Below, one piece after another: positions 28,842-37,015 of a stretch of 64,000 nt of DNA. The stretch is from Aureibaculum luteum. Its GTDB lineage: Bacteria; Bacteroidota; Bacteroidia; Flavobacteriales; Flavobacteriaceae. A program made the translations under genes and the position numbers. Location: positions 124,001 to 188,000 of the forward strand of contig NZ_QRGD01000001.1 in NCBI RefSeq assembly GCF_003449015.1, read 5' to 3'. Each line of letters begins with the position of its first letter. Positions within the stretch are counted from its first letter, which is position 1. Below the pieces are notes generated by a model. It saw only the letters and a program-made list of their open reading frames with translations. It was not told the origin of the DNA and did not search any database.

Positions 28842-31800
28842 ATGAAAACAAAGTTTAATGGATTTTTAACGCTATTACTAGCGTTTATGGTGCAACTAAC
28901 GTTTGCACAAGAAAAAAATGTCACGGGTACGGTTACCGACGAATCAGGACCGTTACCAGGTGTAAGTATAATTATTAAAGGAACTACAACAGGTACTGAA
29001 ACAGATTTTGATGGTAATTATTCCATCAAAGCGAGTACAGGAGATGTGCTTAAATTTAGTTTTATCGGTATGACTTCAAAAGAAATTAAAGTTGGAGCAT
29101 TGAATACTATTAACGTAGTATTAGAAGCCGATAATGTACTAGAAGAAGTAATTGTTACTGCATTAGGTATAGAAAGAAAGCCTAAAGAACTTTCTTACTC
29201 AGTATCTAATTTAAAAAGTGAAGATATTACTCAAACTAAGTCTGTAAACGTTGCTACTGCAATGGTAGGTAAAGTTTCAGGTTTACAAATTAACACAACT
29301 AATAATGGGGTTAATCCTAGTACTAGAGTTGTTTTAAGGGGTAATAGATCTTTATTAGGTAATAATGAGGCGTTAATTGTTGTTGATGGTTTTCCTTCTT
29401 CTAGAGGGGTATTGGATAGAATAAATCCAAATGACATTGATAATGTTAGTGTTTTAAAAGGTGCCAATGCTGCTGCACTTTACGGTTCTGAAGCTGCAAA
29501 TGGTGTAGTTTTAGTGACTACAAAAAGAGGTAAAGGTAAATTAAAAGTTACCTATTCAGGTACATATCAAGCAGAGAATGTGTCGTATTTACCAGATGTT
29601 CAAGATGAATTTGGTGCAGGTGGTTTTCCTGATGGCACATTATACCCATTAGAAAATGTAAACTGGGGTCCTCGTTATGATGGAAGATTAGTTGATGCTA
29701 GTGAAACTTTAGATAATGGTGAAGTTTGGCAAGTACCTTTTACACCAATTAAAAATAGAAACGAAAATTTCTTTTCTACTGGTACAACAACTAGACATGG
29801 TGTTTCTGTTTCTGGTGGTGATGATGATAGCTCATTCTTGATGTCTATTGATCAAACTAACGTAACTGGTACCATACCAAAAGATGCATATAACAGAACT
29901 AACTTCAGATTGAAAGGAAGTAGAACTTATAATAAATTAAGTGTTGGTGGTAATTTAGCTTTCTACAGATCACATACTAACACTGTTAGTTCACAAGGTG
30001 GACGTCAAGGCAGACCAGTATACTGGAATGTAATTAACACGCCACTTCATTTACCGTTAGATCAAATGAAAAATTGGAGAACAGGTAAATTTACTAGAAA
30101 TGAAGTATCATGGTTTCGTTTTTATGAAAACCCTTATTTTATAATAGATACACAAAGAGAAACTTCAGATTTTAGTGAGTTTAATGTTTTAGCATTTGCT
30201 GATTATAAAATTACAGATTGGCTTACTGCTTCTCTTAACTTAGGTTATACAGCAACTTCGAGCTCTTCTAAAAGAAAATTCGGAGCGTATACTTACGCTT
30301 TCCACTTAGCTAATACTTATTCAGAAATGGATGAATATGGAGCCTCTACAAATGATTTTTTAACGAACTCAAGTAGAACGAATACAGATTTTCTTTTAAA
30401 ATTTGATAAAGATCTTTCTGACTCTTTTAATTTACAATTAACAGTAGGTCAAAATATAAGAATACAAGATTCTAAAGGTGTTGATGTTGCTGGTAATAAT
30501 TTAATTATTCCTGATTTTTACAATGTTTCAACTAGAACAGGTGAATTAACAGGAGGTGAATTTTCTACTAAATATAGAAAACTTGGTGTTTATGGAGATT
30601 TAACTTTAGGTTTTAAAGATTATCTTTTCTTGAGTGCTACTGGTAGAAATGATTGGTCTTCTACATTACCTGAAGATAACAGATCGTTTTTCTACTATGG
30701 TACTGGGGTGTCATTTATTGCAACTGATGCCTTTGAAAATTTAAGATCAGACAAAGGATTGAGCTATTTGAAATTAAGTGCAAACTTAACTAAAACAGGT
30801 AACGATCCAGGGGCATATGCAACAGCTGGTACTTTTTCAGCACCAACTAGTTTCCCATACGGTTCTACTGTAGGTTTAACTCAATCTAGTCGTGTTCCTT
30901 CTCCTGATTTAAGTCCTGAGTTTACAACTTCACTTGAAGGTGGTGTTGAATTTGGATTATTTAGAAGTAGATTGAATGCTAATATTACTGTTTACAAATC
31001 TAATTCTACAGATCAAATTGTACCCGTTAATACTTCATTTGCATCAGGAGCATCAAGTGCTTTGGTAAATGTAGGTGAAATTCAAAATCTTGGTTTAGAA
31101 ATTGATTTAAATGGTAAGATCTTAAAGACAGAAGACTTTGCATGGGATTTAGGCGTAAACTTTTCAACGATTAAGTCTGAAGTAATTTCAATTGCTGATG
31201 GAGTTGATGAATTGAACATTGGAGGATTTACTTCTGCTCAAATTATAGCTAAAGTTGGTGAACCTTATCCTCAAATTAGAACAAGTGCTTATGAAAGAGA
31301 TCCTCAAGGTAGAATAATAGTTGGTGCGGATGGAGACCCTTTACAAAGTGCAGAACTTAAAATTCAAGGTAAAACAACACCTGACTATATTTTAGGTGTA
31401 AACACTACTATTAGATATAAAAACTTTAGTTTTTATGCGGTAGCAGATTATAGAACTGGTCACGTATTTTTCAATGACATTGTAAGAGCTTTAGAGTTTA
31501 CTGGTTTAACACAACATAGTGTAACTTCAGGTAGACAACCTTTTGTGTTCCCTAACTCATCTTATAATACGGGTACTGCAGCTGACCCTGTATATGTAGC
31601 GAATAACAACAGATTAACAACTGGTGGTGGTAATGATTTTTGGGATGCATATGGTGAAGTAGATGAAAATTATGTTACTGATGCAACTACCTTAAAATTA
31701 AGAGAAGTGTTATTATCTTATAGTTTTGATAGAGACTTTCTAGAGACTATTGGTATTCAAGACTTGTCATTAGGGATTTTTGGTAGAAATTTAATAACGC

Positions 31801-31931
31801 TAAGACCTAAAGACAATGTTTATACTGATCCTGAATTTAACTTTACAACAGGTAACGCAGTTGGTATAGGTACACAAGCTCAAGCAGCACCTACGAGACA
31901 GTATGGTATGAACCTTACTATAACATTCTAA
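28842..31931 (+). CDS. SusC/RagA family TonB-dependent outer membrane transporter (locus 1)
   Basis: A 1029-residue outer-membrane transporter. I start it at the ATG at 28842 (MKTKFNGFLTLLLAF), which opens a clear signal peptide ending near FAQ; a TTG frame from 28812 adds ten residues outside the signal. Residues about 25-105 are a carboxypeptidase-regulatory-like domain (TDESGPLPGVSI, ETDFDGNYSI, LKFSFIGMTSKEI). Then come the TonB-box/plug entry EEVIVTALGI, the SusC signature VLKGANAAALYGSEAANGVV and a 22-strand-type barrel ending MNLTITF. It forms a complex with the SusD-like lipoprotein 13 bases downstream and imports an oligomeric nutrient using TonB. No glycosidase or peptidase lies beside it, so the substrate is not indicated. 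Confidence 0.95.
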   Translation: MKTKFNGFLTLLLAFMVQLTFAQEKNVTGTVTDESGPLPGVSIIIKGTTTGTETDFDGNYSIKASTGDVLKFSFIGMTSKEIKVGALNTINVVLEADNVLEEVIVTALGIERKPKELSYSVSNLKSEDITQTKSVNVATAMVGKVSGLQINTTNNGVNPSTRVVLRGNRSLLGNNEALIVVDGFPSSRGVLDRINPNDIDNVSVLKGANAAALYGSEAANGVVLVTTKRGKGKLKVTYSGTYQAENVSYLPDVQDEFGAGGFPDGTLYPLENVNWGPRYDGRLVDASETLDNGEVWQVPFTPIKNRNENFFSTGTTTRHGVSVSGGDDDSSFLMSIDQTNVTGTIPKDAYNRTNFRLKGSRTYNKLSVGGNLAFYRSHTNTVSSQGGRQGRPVYWNVINTPLHLPLDQMKNWRTGKFTRNEVSWFRFYENPYFIIDTQRETSDFSEFNVLAFADYKITDWLTASLNLGYTATSSSSKRKFGAYTYAFHLANTYSEMDEYGASTNDFLTNSSRTNTDFLLKFDKDLSDSFNLQLTVGQNIRIQDSKGVDVAGNNLIIPDFYNVSTRTGELTGGEFSTKYRKLGVYGDLTLGFKDYLFLSATGRNDWSSTLPEDNRSFFYYGTGVSFIATDAFENLRSDKGLSYLKLSANLTKTGNDPGAYATAGTFSAPTSFPYGSTVGLTQSSRVPSPDLSPEFTTSLEGGVEFGLFRSRLNANITVYKSNSTDQIVPVNTSFASGASSALVNVGEIQNLGLEIDLNGKILKTEDFAWDLGVNFSTIKSEVISIADGVDELNIGGFTSAQIIAKVGEPYPQIRTSAYERDPQGRIIVGADGDPLQSAELKIQGKTTPDYILGVNTTIRYKNFSFYAVADYRTGHVFFNDIVRALEFTGLTQHSVTSGRQPFVFPNSSYNTGTAADPVYVANNNRLTTGGGNDFWDAYGEVDENYVTDATTLKLREVLLSYSFDRDFLETIGIQDLSLGIFGRNLITLRPKDNVYTDPEFNFTTGNAVGIGTQAQAAPTRQYGMNLTITF

Positions 31932-31944
31932 AAAAATTAACAAT

Positions 31945-33438
31945 ATGAAAACAATACAAATGAAAAAATCAATTTTATTGCTGTTATCCATTGCAATATT
32001 GAGTGTGGGTTGTAGTGATTTCTTGGATGTCAATGATAATCCTAATGATCCGTCAATTTCGACACCTAGTTTAACTTTGCCAGTAGCACAAGATAATTTT
32101 GCTGCATTGAATGCAAGAACCATGACCTACTTAGGAAATATGTTAGTTGTTAATTGGGCAACTCCATCTAACTGGTCAGCTAATCAGATCTATTCTAGAT
32201 ATAATTTTACGAATTCTGATTTTACGAATGTATTTGAAACTTCTTATGTTTCAATTTTCAAAGATTTGAGCTATGTTGAAAACTATACAGATCCAACTGG
32301 TGCTGTAGATTATAGTGGTTATAGAGCCATGTCACAAATTATAAAAGGTTTTCAGTATCAATTACTGGTAGACTTATATGGTGACATACCTTATACAGAA
32401 GCTAACTTACGTGGAGATAATACAACTCCAAAGTATGATGATGCTGAGACAGTTTATAAATCAGTTATTGATTCATTAACAATGGCAGCTAACTTAGCAT
32501 TGAACTTACCAGCTAACTCTGAAGATCCTGGAACTCAAGATATTATTTTAGGTGGACATATGGATGAATGGGCACAATTTGCAAATTCAATCAAGTTAAG
32601 AATGTTAGTAAGATTAAGTAACACAGGACAAGACGCTTATATCACAAGCCAAATTGCATCTATTGATGCTAACGGTGCGGGATACATTACTCAAGATATT
32701 TCTTCAAATCCTGGTTATATTAATGCTGATGATAAACAAAGTCCATTTTACGATTATTTCGTTAATGCAGTAACACTTACTGAAACAGATAGAGGTGATT
32801 ATACTGTGGCTGCAAAATATGCTATTGATTACTTAACAAATAATAATGATCCAAGGTTAGAAAGATTATACAAGCCATCTTCAACTGGAGGTAATTATAA
32901 AGGAGCTGTTCAGACATCCCTTTTACCTGGTACAGGTTTTACTTCTACTGATTTAGCTAAAGTAGGCCCTGGTTTATTAAAAAGTTCAGAACAAGATCAA
33001 GTTATTATGTCTCTTGCTGAAAGTTTATTTGTTCAAGCAGAAGCTGTACAAAGAGGTTATTTGGTCGGTGATGCTGAAGCATTGTACGAAGCTGCAATTG
33101 AAGAGTCTTTTATCTTTTTGGAAGTACCTGATGCTGTAACTGAAGCACAAACCTATTATGCTCAACCAGTGAACAATATCGCTTGGGGATCTTCAACAAA
33201 TAAAATTGAGGCTATTATGACCCAAAAATGGATTGCCTTAAATGGTACTTCATCTATTGAGTCTTGGATTGACTTAACTAGAACTGGTTATCCTTCTGGC
33301 TTACCAATTCCTAGTGAAGCAAATGGAAAGCGTCCAGTAAGATTACTTTACCCTGCTTCTGAGTTAGCAAGAAATAGAGATAATGTACCTACACAAACTG
33401 CTGATGCTGTATTTACAAGTGATCCTTTTTGGAGATAA
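31945..33438 (+). CDS. SusD/RagB family nutrient-binding lipoprotein (locus 1)
   Basis: A 497-residue surface lipoprotein (492 if it starts at the second ATG, 31960). The signal peptide ends in the lipobox LSVGC, followed by the acidic SDFLDVNDNPNDP, which is typical of lipoproteins sent to the cell surface in this phylum. The domain is of the SusD-like type that has the WAQFANSIKLRMLVRLSN stretch (about residues 210-230), and it ends with an SIESWIDLTRTGYPSG-type tract common to the family. It acts as the lid over the SusC-like pore. It follows susC by 13 bases and precedes a third lipoprotein gene. Confidence 0.93.
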   Translation: MKTIQMKKSILLLLSIAILSVGCSDFLDVNDNPNDPSISTPSLTLPVAQDNFAALNARTMTYLGNMLVVNWATPSNWSANQIYSRYNFTNSDFTNVFETSYVSIFKDLSYVENYTDPTGAVDYSGYRAMSQIIKGFQYQLLVDLYGDIPYTEANLRGDNTTPKYDDAETVYKSVIDSLTMAANLALNLPANSEDPGTQDIILGGHMDEWAQFANSIKLRMLVRLSNTGQDAYITSQIASIDANGAGYITQDISSNPGYINADDKQSPFYDYFVNAVTLTETDRGDYTVAAKYAIDYLTNNNDPRLERLYKPSSTGGNYKGAVQTSLLPGTGFTSTDLAKVGPGLLKSSEQDQVIMSLAESLFVQAEAVQRGYLVGDAEALYEAAIEESFIFLEVPDAVTEAQTYYAQPVNNIAWGSSTNKIEAIMTQKWIALNGTSSIESWIDLTRTGYPSGLPIPSEANGKRPVRLLYPASELARNRDNVPTQTADAVFTSDPFWR

Positions 33439-33458
33439 AAACCTATAAAATAAATAAA

Positions 33459-34307
33459 ATGAAAAACATAAAAAATAATCTAAAATTTGTACTCGTATTT
33501 GTACTTGGTAGTATAATGTTGAGTTCATGTGATGCCATAATTGATGACTATATAACGGATTTTGGCAATGGACCAATTCTGGCTGAATTTGATAGTCAAA
33601 ATACAACTGCCAACTTTATACAAGATGGTACAACGCAAACTTATGATGTTTCAATTTCTATCATTGGTGGAGATAATCAACCAATTAATAGACCTGTTGA
33701 AGTAACAATAAGTGCTGACCCAAGTTCGACAGCAACGGCTGGTACAGAGTTTAATTTGCCTACAACGTCTTTCACTATACCTGCGGGACAATTATCAACC
33801 AATGCTCAAATTGAAGTATTGACTTCTAATTTAGATCCTTTTGATGCAAAAACTCTTGTGTTAAAGATTGATACTTCTACAGAAGGAGTATCGGAAAGTA
33901 ATTTAACGAGTATTAAATTACAAGGTGTTTGTGAATTAGATTTAAGTGGGTTTGTAGGAGTCTATACTTCGGTTAATACTCGCTTTGCTGCACCACTTGT
34001 TTCTACGGTTGAATTAGGTCCAGTGCCAAATTCACTACTTATTACAAATACAGATGGATATGGTGACGATGAGGTTCTTGTATTATTAAGCACAGATGTA
34101 ACAAATCCTACAATGACGTATATAAGTGAAGAGAACGAAGCGTATCTATATGATAATTCAACTTATGGATGGGTTTGGGCAACAACACTTACTGCTGAAC
34201 AATCTACTTATAATTCATGTGATTATTCTTTAAATTTAGAATATAAGCGTTGTGTAAGCATTGGTTGTTTTGGTGGATCAAGAGTTATCACTATGACCAA
34301 ACAATAG
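33459..34307 (+). CDS. Lipoprotein with Calx-beta/DUF4843-like domain, third gene of the first susCD operon
   Basis: A 282-residue lipoprotein; I start it at the ATG at 33459 (MKNIKNNLKFVLVFVLG), 20 bases after the SusD stop, because the longer TTG frame overlaps susD and adds a non-signal segment. The lipobox is LSSC, followed by DAIIDDY. Residues about 45-160 form a beta-rich domain in which AGTEFNLPTTSFTIPAGQ resembles Calx-beta/DUF4843 domains often coded next to SusD. Four cysteines in the C-terminal half (CELD, NSCDY, KRCVSIGC) could form disulfides. In analogy with SusE/SusF it may bind the substrate at the cell surface; this is inference, as no ligand-binding residues are recognised. 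A strong terminator follows. Confidence 0.7.
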   Translation: MKNIKNNLKFVLVFVLGSIMLSSCDAIIDDYITDFGNGPILAEFDSQNTTANFIQDGTTQTYDVSISIIGGDNQPINRPVEVTISADPSSTATAGTEFNLPTTSFTIPAGQLSTNAQIEVLTSNLDPFDAKTLVLKIDTSTEGVSESNLTSIKLQGVCELDLSGFVGVYTSVNTRFAAPLVSTVELGPVPNSLLITNTDGYGDDEVLVLLSTDVTNPTMTYISEENEAYLYDNSTYGWVWATTLTAEQSTYNSCDYSLNLEYKRCVSIGCFGGSRVITMTKQ

Positions 34308-34324
34308 TTTATTAAAATAAATGT

Positions 34325-34362
34325 AAAAACCGTTTTTTTCAATATTGAAAAAAACGGTTTTT
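34325..34362 (+). terminator. Terminator of the first susCD operon
   Basis: A perfect 38-base palindrome, 19-base arms (AAAAACCG then seven T and CAAT on the left), 17 bases after the lipoprotein stop, with T residues continuing past the right arm. Confidence 0.9.
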
Positions 34363-34592
34363 TTATGCTCTTAAATTACCTGATTTTTATGATGGTTTGA
34401 TAAAGGTAGCATAATATAAAGTATTTCAATTTTAAGGTTTTATCTAGATAATAAACATTAATTATGATTGATATTCATTTTAGTAATTTACATGAGAGTA
34501 TTTACAACAGTAAATCGATTTTGTTAGTAATTTCTTTACAAACAATTGACCTATCTAAAGCAATTTTAGAACAAATTTCAAAAACACTTTTT

Positions 34593-34613
34593 TATTAACA
34601 CATTGGCATAATT
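34593..34613 (+). repeat. Segment shared with 57367-57387
   Basis: TATTAACACATTGGCATAATT here and TATTAACACATTGACATGATT at 57367-57387 differ at two of 21 positions. Here it is about 80 bases upstream of a gene; at the other place it runs into the start codon. It may be a shared regulatory word or chance in AT-rich DNA. Confidence 0.3.
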
Positions 34614-34648
34614 ATTGTGTAAATTTAAAATCAACTAACTACGTGAAT

Positions 34649-34670
34649 AACTATTTTAAATAAAATAGTT
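34649..34670 (+). repeat. Leader inverted repeat
   Basis: AACTATTTT, AAAT, AAAATAGTT: a perfect 9-base hairpin ending 24 bases before the ATG at 34695. It could be an operator or an RNA stem near the ribosome binding region. Confidence 0.45.
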
Positions 34671-34694
34671 AAATTTACTTAAAATAAAAAAAAT

Positions 34695-35345
34695 ATGAAA
34701 AAACTTGTTCTAGTATTAGGCTTAATTTTAACATGTAGCACCATAATTGCACAAACACGGGTTAATTATAGCTCTACGACAAATGCTTATGGTAGTATTG
34801 GCACCGTAGATGCAAACTTAAATAATAGTGATGGTGTCGAAGGAAGCCCATTATTATTTAATGATTGGAATAATTCAGCAACTATATATCTAGACAATGA
34901 TAAACAATTAGATATTCAAAATATTAATTTCAACATTCAAAATTCCACTTTTGCTTCTAAAATGTCAAAAGACTCCATTTTTACTTTTTACAATGTAAAT
35001 AAGGTGGTTATGAATAATAGGACATTCATTCAAATTAATAATAAATTTTATGAAAATTTGGCTACAATAAATGATGGTTATCTTTTAAAAAGTTATTCAT
35101 TAAAAGTTGTTCCTGAAAAACATAAAATTACAAATACAGTGATTGGCCCCGGAAAATATGAAATAGAGAATGACTATTTTCTAATCAATAATGGTAAATT
35201 ATCGGGAATTAAATTGAGAAAAAAAGATATTCTTCAACACGTGAATACTAAAAAAGACCAAGTTTCAAAATATGTAAAAGATCATAAGCTCTCCTATTCT
35301 AAAGAAAGAGATATTGTAAAAATATTTGAACATTTTGAAAACTAG
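34695..35345 (+). CDS. Exported hypothetical protein
   Basis: A 216-residue protein with a clear signal peptide (MKKLVLVLGLILTCSTIIAQ) and no membrane segment after it, so it is probably periplasmic or outer-membrane associated. No lipobox cysteine lies at the cleavage site. The mature part is asparagine-rich with short beta-like stretches (SATIYLDNDKQLDIQNI) and a basic C-terminal helix (KKDILQHVNTKKDQVSK). I do not recognise a family. It has its own leader hairpin and its own terminator, so it is expressed alone. Confidence 0.75.
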   Translation: MKKLVLVLGLILTCSTIIAQTRVNYSSTTNAYGSIGTVDANLNNSDGVEGSPLLFNDWNNSATIYLDNDKQLDIQNINFNIQNSTFASKMSKDSIFTFYNVNKVVMNNRTFIQINNKFYENLATINDGYLLKSYSLKVVPEKHKITNTVIGPGKYEIENDYFLINNGKLSGIKLRKKDILQHVNTKKDQVSKYVKDHKLSYSKERDIVKIFEHFEN

Positions 35346-35372
35346 TTTCATCTAACTGAATATAATAATTAT

Positions 35373-35396
35373 AAAACCATCTTTAGAGATGGTTTT
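35373..35396 (+). terminator. Terminator of the exported hypothetical gene
   Basis: Arms AAAACCATCT and AGATGGTTTT around TTAG, 27 bases after the stop, followed by more T. Confidence 0.9.
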
Positions 35397-35413
35397 TTTA
35401 TGTCCAAATTACA

Positions 35414-35421
35414 TACCTTTG
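35414..35421 (+). promoter_or_regulatory. Candidate -7 promoter element of rlmB
   Basis: TACCTTTG matches TAnnTTTG exactly and ends only four bases before the rlmB ATG, so transcription would begin at or about the start codon (leaderless mRNA). No TTG partner is evident. Confidence 0.45.
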
Positions 35422-35425
35422 CTAA

Positions 35426-36160
35426 ATGAAAGAAACCTCTAACATCTTTGGCATAAGAGCAATTATTGAAGCAATAAATGCTGGCCAATCTATGGAAAAA
35501 GTATATATTCAGAAAGGTCTAAGCGGTCATTTATTTTCTGAATTAAACACGCTTATAAAACAACATAACATTTCTTCAAGTTATGTACCCATTGAAAAAT
35601 TAAACCATCTTTCAAAGAATCAAAACCACCAAGGTGTTGTTGGAAAAATTTCTGCTATTGATTTCTATAGTTTAGAAGACATTATTGTAAACAACCAGAA
35701 AGAAAATCCGTTATATTTATTATTAGATCAAATTACCGACGTTAGAAATTTTGGTGCCATATTAAGGACAGCAGAATGTACGGGTGTAGATGCTATTATA
35801 ATACCAAATCAGGGAAGTGCTCCACTAAATGCAGATGCTATCAAAACATCAGCAGGTGCAGCTTTTAAAATTCCTATTTGTAAAGTCAATCATTTGTTAG
35901 ATGCTATATATCACTTACAAGGAGAAGGCATACAAATTGTTGGTATTACTGAAAAAACAGACACCACACTGTATGAGGTTGAATTTAACAAGCCCACTGC
36001 ATTAATAATGGGTTCAGAACACAAAGGTATTTCACCAGCAATTCTTAAAATAGCTGATGCTACAGCTAAATTACCATTACTTGGTGATATCGCATCTCTA
36101 AACGTATCTGTAGCGTGCGGAGTGGCCTTATATGAAGTGGTAAGACAAAGGAGAAGTTAA
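35426..36160 (+). CDS. rlmB: 23S rRNA (guanosine-2'-O-)-methyltransferase RlmB (TrmH/SpoU family)
   Basis: A 244-residue SPOUT methyltransferase. The N-terminal substrate-binding domain (GIRAIIEAINAG, then HQGVVGKI) is followed by the three SpoU motifs: QITDVRNFGAILRTAE, IMGSEHKGISP and LNVSVACGVALYEVVRQ, which form the knotted SAM site. RlmB methylates the 2'-OH of G2251 of 23S rRNA in E. coli; the paralogous YacO and TrmH groups are similar, and the presence of the N-terminal domain favours RlmB. It lies just after the terminator of the upstream gene. Confidence 0.9.
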   Translation: MKETSNIFGIRAIIEAINAGQSMEKVYIQKGLSGHLFSELNTLIKQHNISSSYVPIEKLNHLSKNQNHQGVVGKISAIDFYSLEDIIVNNQKENPLYLLLDQITDVRNFGAILRTAECTGVDAIIIPNQGSAPLNADAIKTSAGAAFKIPICKVNHLLDAIYHLQGEGIQIVGITEKTDTTLYEVEFNKPTALIMGSEHKGISPAILKIADATAKLPLLGDIASLNVSVACGVALYEVVRQRRS

Positions 36161-36172
36161 CACAGAAGTAGT

Positions 36173-36221
36173 CTTCAGCTGGCAGTACTAAAAACCTATC
36201 AACTGCCACTGGTAACTGAAG
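36173..36221. repeat. Imperfect intergenic inverted repeat between rlmB and the rhomboid gene
   Basis: CTTCAG and TGGCAGT on the left pair with ACTGCCA (36202-36208) and CTGAAG (36216-36221) on the right. It lies in the 67 bases between two convergent stops. It has no T-run. Words of the same kind (GGCAGT, TGCAGTCTTC) occur in the radC-deacetylase gap at 46411-46426. Confidence 0.5.
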
Positions 36222-36227
36222 GCTGAT

Positions 36228-36887
36228 TTATTCTTCTTCGTTATGTTCATCATACATTAGAAAGCCTTCGTTTTCATCAAAGTTTTCATCTTCCCAATAG
36301 TACTTTTCAGGTTGAGGGCCATGTTTCCTATAGATGACAGCTAACATTATTCCTATTAAAAATCCTGATAAATGACCTTCCCAAGAAACACCTTCTTTAA
36401 TGGGCAGAATATACCATATCATGCTTCCATAGAGAAAAATTACAACTAAAGATACCGCTATTAAACGATAATACTTACGAATCATTCCACTAAATAGTAT
36501 AAAACTAAACAGTAAATAAACCACTCCACTAGCTCCTATATGATACGCAGGTCTTGCAATTAACCATGTTAACAGACCACTTAAAAGGACTCCATAAATA
36601 AGCACTTTAAATGCAATATTTCTATAAAAATAAAATAAAGCACTCATTAAAATAAAAAGTGGAATAGAATTATTAAACAAGTGTTTGACTCCACTATGAA
36701 TAAAAGGAGAAAACGCAATGCCTCGTAATCCTTTTAACGTTTTAGGGTACAATCCGTACTTTGTTAAATACAAATTATAATTACCTTCTACCCAAAACAC
36801 AACCCATAGAAACAAAACAAAATACAATGGTATTGCAATAACCATTGGTGAAAATTTAAATTGTTTATGTTCTTCTTGTAAATTCAT
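36228..36887 (-). CDS. Rhomboid family intramembrane serine protease
   Basis: A 219-residue membrane protein with about six hydrophobic segments. The catalytic serine is Ser120 in HIGASGVVY and the catalytic histidine is His172 in WEGHLSGFLIG, both in membrane segments; HLFNNS at 69-74 supplies the conserved asparagine region. These cut single-spanning membrane proteins within the bilayer. The C terminus is a cytoplasmic, acidic tail (WEDENFDENEGFLMYDEHNEEE-like, rich in Glu and Asp). The substrate is unknown. It is convergent with rlmB and divergent from rarA. Confidence 0.92.
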   Translation of the reverse strand: MNLQEEHKQFKFSPMVIAIPLYFVLFLWVVFWVEGNYNLYLTKYGLYPKTLKGLRGIAFSPFIHSGVKHLFNNSIPLFILMSALFYFYRNIAFKVLIYGVLLSGLLTWLIARPAYHIGASGVVYLLFSFILFSGMIRKYYRLIAVSLVVIFLYGSMIWYILPIKEGVSWEGHLSGFLIGIMLAVIYRKHGPQPEKYYWEDENFDENEGFLMYDEHNEEE

Positions 36888-37003
36888 AATTGGGTTATTA
36901 CAAAAATATACCCAATTTTATAAATATGCACATATTGTCATGAATTACGTATCTTAATATCAAATATTTCTTTCAATTAAAATTAAACCAACTATGTTTT
37001 CTT

Positions 37004-37011
37004 TATTTTTG
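37004..37011 (+). promoter_or_regulatory. Candidate -7 promoter element of rarA
   Basis: TATTTTTG, an exact TAnnTTTG, ends four bases before the rarA ATG, the same spacing as at rlmB. This suggests a leaderless mRNA. Confidence 0.5.
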
Positions 37012-37015
37012 CATT

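Larger units (their letters stand above)
34363..34694 (+). other. AT-rich intergenic region upstream of an exported orphan gene
   Basis: About 330 bases without a gene. It holds no clear TAnnTTTG element. Two things are visible: a 21-base segment at 34593-34613 almost repeated at 57367-57387, and a perfect nine-base inverted repeat at 34649-34670 in the leader of the next gene. Confidence 0.5.

Noticed and set aside
32000-33000. Possible polysaccharide-utilisation locus
   Set aside because: No glycosidase, lyase, sulfatase or esterase gene occurs near either susCD pair, so the label is not supported.
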